A stretch of DNA of 64,000 bases from Corinectria fuckeliana (lineage: Eukaryota; Ascomycota; Sordariomycetes; Hypocreales; Nectriaceae). The stretch is from contig WPDH01000100.1 in NCBI GenBank assembly GCA_019137255.1, positions 496,001-560,000 of the forward strand. The letters run 5' to 3'. The position numbers were made by a program, and so were the translations under genes. Below the pieces are notes generated by a model. It was not told the origin of the DNA, made no database searches, and was given only the letters and a program-made list of their open reading frames with translations. Shown piece by piece: positions 34,795 through 47,168 of this stretch (the stretch's first letter is position 1; each line of letters begins with the position of its first letter).

Positions 34795-36858
34795 GGTGGA
34801 CCGAGGCCTGTCGTCGGCCGGCAATTCTCGGTGCTTTACTGCCACGGTCTGGGGAAGGAGTATTATTGCTTGGCTAGGCGGAGACGGGCCGGGAACGGTT
34901 CGAGACATCAAAGTGGGAGAAGGGAGCTTCTTTACATAGCCAATCCATACTGGCAATATTGTATTACATGCAGAAGCACCCCGACCTATGCGGATAGTGC
35001 GTACGCATTGCTTCTGGTGGAATGTCTCTCATGTCTGACGGCGGTTCAACTGATCTAGAGGGTGTTGGTCCCTTCTCGAGTCAAGCTAGCCGCTTGGCCC
35101 TTGTCGGAGCTCTTCGGGAGATAGATAAATCGCAGATGCGATCTCGTTTGGGCCTCAGCTAGCCAACGGAGACATGATGACGGATAGTAGTGCAGGGAAG
35201 CTAGCACATAGCCCGGGGCAAGCGTTATGAGGGGGCAGTGACGCGCCAATGAAGCGATGGAATGCTGCTAGCTGTGTAAGTCATTGTTGTTGGCTGACGG
35301 CAAGGGGGGCAGCCGTCGGTTAAGCGAAGCTGTCAAAAGGCAACGACTTGCATGCGGTAGATGAACTAGCAAGGTAGTCAAATCCAGGAAAGGAAAAATG
35401 TCCGTGACGGAGGAACCACTCACAAAGGCACAGTGGGCTTTGGAGGGGGTCAAGTTGAACGAGTGAGAGAAGGGGCAAAGACATGACCTTGAGACAAAAG
35501 CAACCCCAAAAACTAAACGACTGCAGGGAGGAAGAGATCAAAGCGGGCGGGCAAGATGTCTTACTTCTTCCAGCAGGCGAGCTGTGATTTGTGACGGCGA
35601 TGCATGCATGATGTGATGAGCAACTATGGATAGGTGGAAACGGAAATGTGGCGCTTGGCCCTAAGAGCAAAAAGAAAGGAAAGAAAAAAATGCATGAAAA
35701 CAAGAGAAGCTCTGCCCATGATTCCGGTGACACGACACAAGCCAGCAAGAAGAAAAAGAAAGCTGATGCTGTCTGTTTGTTAGATAGTTACCAGAGTCTC
35801 TCTCGGTCTCGGTTTCTTTGGGGGATCCCCAGACTACGGATCTTAGTTGAACACCTCATGGATCATGGATTGCTGTGGTAAGTGGAGCATCGCGTGGTTG
35901 GTGGCGAGCTGAACAGCAAGGACGAGAATCGCCCCGGTTACTTAGATCGGCGGAGGTCTTCGAGTCGTCGCTTATCGGGCTGTCAGGCTGTCGAGGTTGT
36001 TGATCAAACGTCGATCGCTTCTCCTCGTCACCCTTGGCGTCGGAAAGGAAAACGCCTCGCATATTCAGACCAAGTTTGCGTCATAATGTAGTCTCTGAAC
36101 CAAAATGGCATCGCCTTGACCTGTCTTAACCTCAGCTCTCCAGGCCTCGCAGCCATCATCCCTGTTCAGATTGACCGATAATGTCCACAGTTTCTAGCTC
36201 AATATTTCCCCTTTCTCTTCTCCACGGCCCCTCCTGCCCCGGTCTCTCGGGACTCCAAACGCTTTGTGCCATCATGCGGACTCTTACGTTCCAAGGGTTT
36301 GCCGGACCTAGCACAGCCAGGTCTTTGGACGTAGGATTGAAATGAGGACATTCTCAGCTCCATAGAACACTCCGTAAACGGTGGATCGCTCCCCTCCATC
36401 CGATTGATAATTAGTACATAGTTGTGCAGCCTATAGTTATGTGGTGTGGTCTCACCTTTCTTCCGTCTGTCGGTTACGCCTTATTATTCTGTCTACTAAC
36501 GGCAACTCTTTTGCAGTCGGTCACATCCTCCATTAGGCCGAATAATCGTCTGCGTCCATGTAGTGATGAACGCAGGGTGTCGTGGCATGATTGCTCGCCT
36601 TCCGCATGTGTTGACCCAGATCCCACTCATCCAAATAGTTCTCCTCTCTAGTGTAGACGGCAAACTGAGCTATTGTCTTTCAACGGCGCTAAACCCGAGA
36701 CGCTATGTCTCCAAAACTAAGACAACGCTTGTCGGACAGGAAGGGCAGCACGAATTGGGTGGCCTCCATTGGGTAGCCTGGAGACAAGACCCGTGGGTCT
36801 GCTAATAATTGCATTCGGCAAACTGGAGGACTCAGGCAACCACAGCGGCAGCCGTCAA
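34795..36858. other. Intergenic, about 2 kb, no supported gene
   Basis: Upstream of the MHYT gene and downstream of the wybutosine gene. Frames at 35320-35748 (minus) and 35648-35881 (plus) are low-complexity Ser/Leu or Lys runs and lack support. Confidence 0.45.
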
Positions 36859-39800
36859 CTACCTTTGTTCATGCAGCAGCTCATCCGCGAGTCGCTTTAG
36901 ATAGAATTGGCGGATCTCAAGGGGAATCCGATGGAAACTTTTGACAATTCGAGCGACATCCTGTCTCCCCTTCTCATATGCGGCAAGGTCTCTATTCCCA
37001 TAAACATCCCGTCCGGATGAATATCCGCTCTCAAGATCGCGGAAAAAGTAATTCACTGCAACGCTCATGTCTGTCGTGGGTGTTGCCGTATGAAGCCACA
37101 TTGGTGGCAGGAATAAGACGTCGCCTGGACCCAGAACAGCGTCATGGGGGTGACTAGCTGTTAATTGGTGCTTCTCAAGGGCAGAAAATACGTCCAGACT
37201 TGAGCTCGAGGCGCCAGGGGCAAACGCCAGGTGACTGACGTCGGTCGGTGGAAATAACACCATACGCTTTGAGCCTCTAATCTGTGTGTAGACATTGGCC
37301 ATGACCTGGGATGGAAGGGTGAGCTTACGATCGTTCAATTAGTTGCAGCATAACTCACATCGTAGTGTAGCCACATGTTGACTCGACCAGATACTCTAAG
37401 CACAGAACTGAATAAGTTTTGCTTGACATGGCGGAGCTCGTCCGGGAGGTGACATTCGAGTGCCAACGATGAAAAGTCACGACTGATGTTGGCAGGCAAC
37501 TCTGATGGCAAGTTTTCAGCAAGGGAACGCAAATATAACCTCTCCCCGCGCTTGGCTTTAGTAAAAAATGCTCCAACGGTTTCCGTGACATAGCGGAAGT
37601 TTTTGGAGTTGAAGTCCATCTTTTCCGTGTCCATATGGCACTCATGGACCACCACCTAACCCTTTTTAGCTGGCTATCAGGCAAGATGAGGTCAGTATGA
37701 GGTATGGCTCACATTTTTTGTCTTGCCTAGGAGCTGGGCCAAGTATTCAGGTGTCCAGTTCTCCACGCACTGGCCCAAGTCCAACCCTTCAAGAATGACT
37801 GGCTTTCTGTTACGTAGTACCTCTTCAAATTCCGAGTCCGAAGTCAAACGAACCCTAGGAACTGTTGTCAAATTAGTCCTCGCCACTCTGTGGGTCGGTT
37901 CAGCCAGGTCATCACTGGGGTGCGTGACCTTAGGCGATTCCAGATAGGCGATTTGGAGGGTCCTGTGAGTTGGCATCCTTGAGTGTAATAGGAAAAGACC
38001 CGAGATATCAACTGTGTAGACACCGGTTTCCCAAAACGTACCCATGGAGAAACATGTAGCACCTCCTCCAAAGAAGACAAGGTTGTCCTGCAGGGACAGG
38101 ATGGAAGATCCGATCATGAGTGGCCATCTAGCGCTATCGCTTTCAGATGGCGTTGTCCAAGAAACTTGTAATCCTTCCAAGAGGGACACAAAGGCTACGT
38201 CTTGACCTTGGGAAGACGAATATTGTCCCACACCACCACATACAGCTGTGAGCGAACCACAATTGACCGTCTGTGCCCCAAACACCGACAAGGCATCGGC
38301 TTGGTCGTTAGGCGCCTGAATAATTTTAAACTTCAGTGACGGCTATAAGTCTGTTAGAAGGCATACGTTGGAAACCCGAGTTGCGAGCTTTGAGAAAGCG
38401 AGTGTCTGTTCATGGAAAAGCACCTACCACAGGACCAGTTATGTCAAGTACCCATTGGTAGGCCTTGGTGTTGATGGTACCGTCTTGCGTCATCCCACCG
38501 GACAGCAACCCATGAAACATCTTTGAGATGCTCTGTGACGTTTCTGGTGAGGTAACAGCAATAGCTCCAAAAAGGGGATCTGGCACAGATCCTGACATCG
38601 CACATCTGAGCCAGCCCTTGGTAGGATGAAAGAGGAAACACTCTGGGGATACTTGAGATGGCCCCATCTTGCCACCAAGAATGAGAGCAAGGCTCGACCC
38701 TCTCAGTCGTACCGCAGCGTGTCGAAATAGCGGCGTTGGGAGATCACCAATCTTCTCCCAGCATTTCGAATCGTTCTTGAATACCCAGCAATCCGAGAAC
38801 ACATTAGTTGGCGATGCGCGTCCTCCAGCAAGAAGCAGGCCTAGGGGCCCAAGATCAGTGATCGAATGGCACATTCTAGCAGAGGGCCCAACAGGAGACA
38901 TCTCTAGTGACGTAGTAGCTCCGTCTAGTGTGTAAACATCGCAAGATGCGGTCCTTCCATTCGTTCCCATCCCGAAAGTGTGCATGGCGTAATTTTGACC
39001 CTCAGAGTTTGAGACTATCATGGGAGCGCCGAATCGGCGTTTGGGAGCAGGTGAGTCGTGGCGGCGGATTTCGAGAACGGACGCGCGGCGAACATCGTCT
39101 GTGTTGTGGCTCTGGGATGATGCGTTGGGTCTTGAAGATGCCGTTGCATGCATAACAAAATAGTGCCGTGCAAACAAGACGAATTCCTCCCACTCGTCAA
39201 ACGGCTCTACCTCATTCAGTGCAATCTTTTCAGTCGAGCTAAGGAAAACATCGCTATTCCAGGCTTGCCAAAGATCCCAAACATCGACGCTGCGCCAGCC
39301 TCTGTCTTGAAATCGAAGTCTTTGGCTTTCTAGGGTAGGATATTGATGAACCGATTTTAGCGGAGTGTTGAGTTTGTTGAAGTGACTCAGCATAGTGCTA
39401 GCAAAGGGGTGGTCAGGCCCATTGGGTAGAATCTGTTCTAAGAGGCAGAACTCGGCTGGAGAGCATCAGCATACGGGCTATGCATCAAAGGCTTACTCAT
39501 AACCCGGGATAAAACCGACCTTGGCCAATTGAACTCGCCCAGTCTATGAGAGCGTCTGCCGAGTTAGTGTCCATGTAAGTGATGGAGACTTCAGCGACAA
39601 ATAGAACCGAGCACTCTGACAGAGGGAGGAATGACTCGAGACATTGTCGAAGGCCGTCGAGCTTCCGCAGATCACACCCAAGTTGACAATACTTTTCGCT
39701 GCGGAGGAGTACCTCGTCCGTATCGTGCTCGCTGATGAAGGGGTTCGGACCTAGCAGTTCCCGGAGTTGCGGTGTCCCGAGAACAACGGCGCGCTTCTTT

Positions 39801-40320
39801 CGCATAAGGTCTGGGTAGTCGATATCTAGGAAGACGGTGTTCTCGCACGCGGTGGCATAACGAGTGTGACACTGCCAGGGCAGCACATCACTTTCGGGTT
39901 GTGATCAACAACGTGGCCAAATCTCAGACGGGAAACTCGATACTAACCTCCCACATCCTAGGTTGATGACAACCTTCTTGCGACCAGGTGGAGATGCATT
40001 CAGAAACCGATGAACCATCACATCAATGGCTCTGAGTCTCAACCAATACCCACGGTTGATGAGCGGGGCTCTTCTCTGGAATTTCTTGACAAAGTAACGA
40101 AAGAAATGGGCCTCGTTTGGATAGTAGAACCGCTCAACGCTCCGCTTAGAGACGATACTACTGCTATTCGTCTGTAGACTTTCTCAGTAAATAGAAAATA
40201 CCAGGCCGGGAAAACTTCAGCCACCATGCAAATCCAACTTACCCCCATAATCAAGTCGTCAAGCGCCTGGGTCTTGGACTGCCGCGACGGCGGCGGCGGG
40301 TTTGGAAGAGACGTCGCCAT
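36859..40320 (-). CDS. ppm2: tRNA wybutosine-synthesizing protein 4 (Ppm2/Tyw4), 1024 aa
   Basis: SAM-dependent carboxymethyltransferase and methoxycarbonylase of the last steps of wybutosine formation at position 37 of tRNA-Phe. Seven exons: 40320-40243, 40171-39948, 39890-39520, 39455-38428, 38342-37713, 37655-37359 and 37305-36859, all in phase. The N-terminal third is a leucine carboxyl methyltransferase fold (KKVVINLGCGSDVLPWQ is the SAM site; VFLDIDYPDLM follows; EVSITYMD lies further on). The middle (about 350-700) has Kelch-type repeats (GPLGLLLAGGR, LALILGGK). The C-terminal part is a JmjC/cupin domain with the iron ligands His874 and Asp876 (WLHYDV) and His948 (WLHTATP). The domain order and length fit yeast Ppm2. 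It lies head-to-head with atg18. The first intron follows the 26-codon first exon. Confidence 0.93.
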
Positions 40321-41302
40321 TTTAGAGGATGCGTGAATATTCACCTGGTTGTTTTTAGCTGAGTATGTTCTGTTTCTTCGCACCACGTGGATCTTGTGCT
40401 TGGTTAGTAAAGAGATCAATTATTCAGTGTGTGAGAAAATGGGAATTTTACATGTGGTATGGAGTGCATTCATCTACTAGAGATGGTCACAGGGACTAAA
40501 TAAAAAGCCCACTTGCTGGCCCACGGAGCAAGAAACGAGGGCACTAGAGTACCTCGTGATCCACGCTAATTGCGAGCAGTAGCAAGTACCTGCAAGTACC
40601 TGCAAATACTACCTGTAAAAAAAACACCCCCCAAGGTCGGTAAGGTACGAAGTACTACTAGTACTGTAACCTAAGTACTAGGTAAGTCGCGTGCGTGCCT
40701 TCCCTCCCCACCTCCGCCTCCACTTGCCCCCCACTAGCTTTCTCCGAGCTCCGTCATTCTCGCCTTCACCCTCCTCGCCTTGTCGTCGTCCATCTTCCAT
40801 GAGTTATCTCAACCTAGCTCTCGCCATCCAAGACCACTTATTTCTTTGTCGCTCTTCCATTAGGTTCCCTCGACGCACGAGAAAATACCAGCCACAAGTA
40901 GCAGCGAACAACTAACTACTTATTTGAGTGGCTGGCTGCGTATCACGGTTGGCCACTGGTGCTGGCCACAGCAATCAGACCCTCGCCGTCGTGCTCCCCA
41001 ACCTCGCGACAGTTGCCTAGCTCCGCCCAACTGCGTCGCCAGCCTCACACCTCGGGATCATGATCACGCCCGCCTGACGTTTCCTCCTCGGTGTCGTCTT
41101 CCCTAGCGACTAATTTCCTCTATTTTCATCTACCTAGGTAGACCCAAACAGAATCGAATCGATTGGCACCGCTTGCCTCTCAACTTTTTCCCCATCCGCC
41201 TCATCTCCGGCTCCCCGTTGACCGACCGACCGACTCGTGCCTCCGACGGCATCTCGATCCTTCTCGCCTGGTCCCAGACCTGTACGGACATCTCCCGAAA
41301 CC
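40321..41302. promoter_or_regulatory. Divergent promoter region between ppm2 and atg18
   Basis: 982 bases separate the two start codons. The atg18 side (about 40690-41300) is C/T-rich, as leaders of this genome tend to be. The part at 40600-40690 holds clustered GTACTA/AGTACTA palindromic bits. No specific factor site can be named with confidence. Confidence 0.4.
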
Positions 41303-42846
41303 ATGGCGAACCCTACGCTCAACTTCATCACCTTCAACCAGGATCACAGCTGCCTTGCCGTTGGTATGTCTGTCGCATTCCCGGGCCCCGTCCGTCTTAG
41401 CTGATCATGGCGTTCTTTCCTCTCGCGCAGGCACGTCCAAGGGCTTTCGAATCTACCACACCGACCCCTTCTCACGAATATTCAGTAGCGATGATGGGAA
41501 CATCGCCATCATCGAGATGCTCTTCTCTACCTCTCTTGTCGCCCTCATCCTCTCTCCCCGCCACCTAATTATCCAGAATACCAAAGTGAATTGCCCCCTT
41601 GTCGCAGCACCAACTCAAATGACTGACATTCCGCCAGAGAGCTTCCGTAATCTGCGAATTGACATTTCCCTCCGCCGTCTTAGCTGTGCGACTGAACCGA
41701 AAACGTTTGGCTGTCGTCCTCGAAGAGGAAATTTACCTTTACGATATCAGCAATATGAGCCTCCTCCACACCATCGCCACATCTCCCAACGCCTCGGCCA
41801 TCTGCGCTCTGTCACCCTCTTCCGAGAATTGCTTCATTGCCTACCCTCTTCCAAAGCCGCGAGAGGATGCAGACTCTAGGCGGCCTGCTCATGCCCCCCC
41901 CCAATCGACCTTTGTTCCTCCAACTTCCGGTGAAGTTCTCGTTTTCGACACCCTAACTTTGAAGGCTGTCAATGTTATCGAGGCTCATCGGTCACCTCTG
42001 TGCTGCATATGTCTCAATAATGAGGGCACCCTTCTAGCGACGGCAAGTGAAACGGGGACGATCATCCGTGTCTTCTCCGTGCCGAGAGGTCAGAAACTCT
42101 ACCAGTTTAGGCGTGGAACCTACCCATCTACTATCTACAGCATGTCCTTCAACCTCAGTTCCACCCTGCTTTGCGTTTCCTCCACGTCCGACACAGTCCA
42201 TATTTTTCGCCTTGGGGCTCCTCCAGGTAACAACACACCGGCCGGCGCACCTATTGAACCCCCCACCGCCGCGCGTCAGGATCGATGGTCGCGAGCTCGA
42301 AGTCACGAAGATTCCGAGTCTCCAGGGAATAGTGCAGCGGATTCTCCCAAGAGTGACGCAGCCGACAAAGCCAGTACCGGGGACGCTACAGGAAACGGGA
42401 ACACAAGCCATCGTAGGCAGAGTGGTTCATTCAGTAGCATGCTTCGGCGTTCCTCGCAGATCATGGGTCGCGGAGTGGCTGGAGTCGTTGGCTCATATCT
42501 ACCCCAGTCCGTTACCGAAATGTGGGAGCCAACAAGAGACTTCGCCTATATCAAGATACCCAAGTCGTCAGTGACGTCGGGCCCTTCGCGGGCTACGGGC
42601 GATGCATCAGGCGGCCCACTGCGCAGCGTTGTAGCGATGAGCAGCAGTAGCCCACAAGTCATGGTCGTTACTAGCGATGGCGGCTTCTATGTCTACAACG
42701 TTGACATGGAACATGGTGGAGAGGGCTACCTGGTCAAGCAGTTTTCGTAAGCTTGCATCTTGACTCACCAGGGTCGTGCGCTAACAGCAGCCTGCAGGGT
42801 CCTGGAAGGGGATGACAAGAGCGACGCCTCAGCCTATGGAAGCTAG
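41303..42846 (+). CDS. atg18: Autophagy-related PROPPIN Atg18, 457 aa
   Basis: WD40 β-propeller that binds PI3P and PI(3,5)P2 on the phagophore and vacuole and works with Atg2 in membrane delivery and Atg9 cycling. Exons are 41303-41363, 41431-41585, 41638-42746 and 42798-42846; all introns are GT-AG and in phase. The start MANPTLNFITFNQDHSCLAVGTSKGFRIY is the canonical first blade. The lipid-binding signature FRRG is intact at residues 229-232 (YQFRRGTYPSTIYS). Blade 4-5 motifs are LLATASETGTIIRVF and LLCVSSTSDTVHIF. A Ser/Asp-rich loop of about 80 residues follows, the usual membrane-inserting loop region. The last exon is only 49 nt (VLEGDDKSDASAYGS), typical of fungal Atg18. Confidence 0.96.
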
Positions 42847-43675
42847 CCCGTCTAGGTCTCGATGTCCAACAATACTTATTACAGCTTCAGCAAATCTCCC
42901 CAATTGAGAAGGATCGTGGTGCATCAGACGAGGCGTTTTGCGTTCGATGGGACTTTGTCATTTCTATGTTCAACTTGTTTGAGGATAATTGGTCGTCTTA
43001 AATACCCTTGTCTGCTCTCGAGTCTCCCATCTGGCTGCACATACTAAACAAGCTCTCCGTCAGTAGTGACCTGAGGTGTCAGGTCGGCGTAGAGTTCCCG
43101 AGACTTGGAGATTCTTCCCTCGCTCATCGATCAGTCACTTAACAACCTAACCTTTCAATAACCGTTACACCAATGTACATCTCTTGCGCATAGTGCTGGA
43201 GCATCGAAGCGTCCCCAGCTTTTTCATTATCATCGTAACTCATCATCATATCCTGAGCGCAGCCTCAACATCCCAAACATGCGACGCCGCCTTTGATCAA
43301 TAACCTCTGCCGACAAACGCCAGGTACAAACTCTCTGTAGACCCCTTAATAGAAGCCAACCGATGCCCTCCAACACTGAAGCGAAACGCCCGAGTAACCC
43401 TCGTCATTAATGATCAACCATTCTGCTCGCCCGATAAGACACGAGTCCCTGACTGTTCCTTCTCAACCCGCAAAGGAAACAAGGAAGTTTCCCGTAGCAC
43501 TCTGGGTGCTTAGGTCAACGCTTCCGCAAGAATACAGAGTAAAAAATGTATGCCAGGATGCAGTCCATGAGCCCAATTGCTGTACTTCGTCCACAATCGG
43601 GCGGCGGAGATATGTTGTTCCCGTGAGATACTACACCTACCAGTCCATACCACTCATTTGTCCGGGATCTAGAAA
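42847..43675. other. Intergenic between convergent atg18 and pps1
   Basis: About 830 bases; likely both 3' UTRs. A plus-strand frame (43410-43826) overlaps the last pps1 exon in antisense and is not supported. Confidence 0.5.
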
Positions 43676-45839
43676 CTATCTGGAGTATGGGCTGTTCATG
43701 AGTGCAATCGCTCGTGTGATATCTCCCCACTCGAGATCTCTTTTGATTGGAGCATCTTCATCACCTTTTTGCTGTAGTGTTTCCTCCCACCTCAAAAGCT
43801 CGTACGCAAACCGCAGGTGCGGTTGAATGATGACGTTCAGTCGTCGAGCCCTAACCAAGCAGTATGCGCGGGGAAATGACATGTTCATGGCCCGCATGAC
43901 TTCAGCAATGCAGATTGTAGCACTTCGAGAGACACCAACTCGACAATGGACCAGCGTTGCGGTACCGTTTTGTCTTCCTCTCTCTACAGCGAAAGGGGAG
44001 GGTCAATTAGTTAAGGTACCAAGAATAGGCGAAGATTAGCTGTCACTCACCAATGAACTCGAGACATCGGGAAAACTCGTCCGTCAAGGGATCGATACCG
44101 TTGTCTTGAACTCCCTGAACCACACAGACGTTCTCGGCTCCCCATTCTTCCATATCTCCGTCTCGCCACATGGCTGTCTCGCCAACACTGAGAATCTGCT
44201 TGATACCGAGCGCTTTCAAAAGGCCTGGGTTGTTTGCGTGGCCGAGATTGCCCAGGTACATGTAGTCAAGAACCCGACTGGGGAACGAGCCATCCAAGCC
44301 GGCGAACCAACTTGGCTCATCTTTAGAGAGAGTGGTGATCTCAGTCAAGCTCATGCCAGCACAGACAGGGGACTCTCGCAGGAGCCGAGGCGTGAGTATG
44401 GAAAGAAGAGCTACGTCGGTAGGGTAAGCGAAGAAGTTTCGCTTCTTGGTGGTGTGAAGATGAAGCCAGGCTTCCGGCACAGCCCGCCCAGTGCTGTAGC
44501 TGAAATAGGCAATGCCTAGCATTGTCGACTCAGTATAGCCATCAGCGCAGTGAAGAAGAATCTTCCGAGGACGGACATCGAAAGTTATTTGCAGCTCAGA
44601 TGGCATGGGCGAGTCTCCTTCCACATCATGTCCTGCCTCGCCGTCTGATTGGGGATAAGAGCCATGAGCAAGGTGGTAAATCCATTTACAGGTCTCAAGA
44701 ATGCCATCTGTGTCTGAATGAGACCATGAAGGGGGGAGAATACTGCCTGAGGAGGGAAAATCTAGCATGTGCAGCTTTCCCGCATCATCAGGGCTCTCGG
44801 CGATGACCTGCAATGCCAGAGGGTTGAGCCGGCCCAGGTCACTGCACTCAATCAGAATGTCGAACTGTTGTTCCTCAGGACTACCCGGCTCCGGGGTTGG
44901 TCCCATGAAGACGTTGTGGGATATCTCGGAAGCTTCTGTCATGTTCCACATTTCTCGTCGTTCCTGATGAAAAAAATCCAAGACGTGTCCTGTGAGGCAT
45001 CCAGACGAGTCGATTGCCACAATTTCCGGGTAATCGTCCTCAAAGTCGCTAAATGGGCTTGTGCAGACAAACGTATTGTGCTCTACTGGGCATGCACCCT
45101 GGGCAATTTGTTTCTCGTACCATCGCTGCTGGCCAGCGGCAATGTCCCAAGCCAAATTGCGCGTCTGAGCCGAGTCTTGGCCGTACACAATGATGTCCGA
45201 GGTCCGGGCAATTTTAGCGGTTTGAATCTGGAAGTTCCGAACAGAGAATCCCTCGCGGGGATCTGCCTCGACAAAGTCAGGGCCCGCTCCAGATTGCATG
45301 ACATCTTCAGGTGCAACGGCGCCTTTGAGGCGGGAGCAAGTAAGAATGCCGTCAGCCTTGACAACAGTTATGGCGCGAATGCAAGACGGAGTCTTCCTGA
45401 TAGTGCGTTTTCGGGCAGCGAAGAAAGCCTGCTGGACGTGGTTCTGAGGGTGCAGGCCATGCAGCCATGGAAACACTAGGGATGGATCTGGTAGCGGCTG
45501 CCGAGCAGCAAAATCAATGGCGTCGGCGACATGGTGTGCGTCAAGCTCAAATATGGAGAGCGAGCCGTTATAAAGACGGTTAAAGTCATCCGGGGGATAG
45601 AGTAGGGAGCTCTGTTGGGAGCGGTTGAGGGTCCTCGGCGAGGGCGGCGATGGCGGTGGGGTATTGGGCTCATCTGCACGAGCGGACCCAGTGGGACAAA
45701 CGGGGATGTGTTTGTTCGGAACGGGGACAGAACATTGCGCGGGAGAAGAGGAGCCGATAGATTCAAGAGAAAGGGGCGGCGTGATAGTCGACGAGGGACG
45801 ATGCGGTGGAATAGGTCTGGGGAGGGCGATAGTCGCCAT
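43676..45839 (-). CDS. pps1: Dual-specificity protein phosphatase, Pps1-like, 698 aa
   Basis: Removes phosphate from Ser/Thr and Tyr; yeast Pps1 acts in S-phase progression and checkpoint control. Exons are 45839-44051 and 43983-43676, joined by a 67-nt intron (GTGAGT, CTAAT-type branch, TGTAG, phase 1). The catalytic loop is in exon 2: VHCRVGVSRSAT gives HCx5RS with Cys610 and Arg616. Exon 1 carries the Pps1-type N-terminal body, including KILLHCADGYTESTMLGIAY, a pseudo-phosphatase-like repeat with HCADGYTES, and FPSRVLDYMYLGNLGHANN, the usual opening of the DSP domain. The start is set at the first in-frame ATG (MATIALPRP); the frame stays open 40 codons further up but begins there only with GTG. 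N-terminal 80 residues are Pro/Ser-rich. Confidence 0.9.
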
Positions 45840-47120
45840 ATTCGCGGGCTCGGCGAATGTCGCGAGCGAGATCGGACTGACGGTGTATAACGGTTCGAGG
45901 GGGGGTGTACTGGTGGGGGACGGGACGTAATGATGTACGGCAACTCGAGGTCGAACCACAGGGATAGAGGGCCAAAAGAAATGAAGCCTTTATTGAAGGG
46001 GTATGTTGATATTCGGGTTTAGCCGTAGGACGCTGGACGAGAAAGAGTCAGAATGATGGGCTACGAGTCAAGGGCCGGCAAGCAAGACATAACAGGACGC
46101 ACAGCTTCCTTCTTGCTGCAAGCTGGCCTTTATCGCACATGCCTGAGCCGAGGACGAGAGACAAGCACGGAGAGCAAGCGCGAGAAGCAGCAAGGCAGGC
46201 TCGACATGGAACGGAGAGGGAGCCAGACGAGCAGGAAGGGGAGTGGCAATTGGAACGAAGTCTTGCGGCACCAGACCAGAGTGTGTGACTTTGTGTTCGG
46301 TCGGACAAGACGATGATCGCACAGGCCGCAGGGGAGGCTTCAAAAGAATAGGGTCAATGGGTGGGAAGACGAATTGCAAAATGAAGTAAAGCAGCCGTGG
46401 TGATGATGCGGTGATGTAAAAACAAAGCCATAAAAGCTGTGACAAGACAGTAACAGCTCGAGGAAGAGAAAGAGAGCCAGAGGTGACGGTCCCAAAATGC
46501 AAAGCAGATAGACAGATTATGATACTGGAAGGGGGGACGGACAAACAAACAAACAGGACGATCAAAGCAACTTGCGGTAGCTGCTGTGTTGTCACGCCCA
46601 GTGCAAGAAATGATAGATAGACAGGTAGATGGCCTGATTTGCGGAGAGGGACGGCGCGCCAGGTGATGGCGATGATGATGGACACGGGAGAAGAACGACG
46701 TCGCGAAGACGGCAAGCAAAAGGCGAGAAAGGATTGAGGAGGAGGAGGGGAAAGAATGGATCACGGACGGAAGTCGGGGTGGTAAGAGTAATGGTGGTTG
46801 GCGGCGTTGGCGGTGGTGGTGGTGGACAATGTTGTTGGGCTCAAAGTATCTATCTAATGTGCAATGGCGGATGGCGACCGGAAGATGGCGAATTGCTGAT
46901 AAGGCATGTGTGTCGGTCCCTGTCCCGGCAGGCGTTGGTGTGCTGTGTGAGGTGGTGGCGGATAGATTGGCACTGTATGAAGTACAATCATACATCATTG
47001 CGGGCCGTAAGCAGTATGTAATGTATCAGCAGCCAATGGATTTCCAGCCAGCAGCCATTGACAATCATCCATCATGGATCATCTGTAACTTCGCAAGAAG
47101 TGAGCGTGCGGCAGTGATAG

Positions 47121-47168
47121 TGACTGACCAGTGACTGACCAGTGACTGACCAGTGACCACCAGTGACC
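47121..47168. repeat. 11-bp tandem repeat (TGACTGACCAG)
   Basis: Three perfect TGACTGACCAG units followed by two shortened ones (TGACCACCAG, TGACCATGG). Confidence 0.9.

Noticed and set aside
41163..41879. 238-codon plus-strand frame
   Set aside because: It overlaps the atg18 leader, introns and exons in another frame; the atg18 model explains the region fully.
44769..45479. 236-codon plus-strand frame
   Set aside because: It is antisense to the pps1 phosphatase exon, which has clear domain support.
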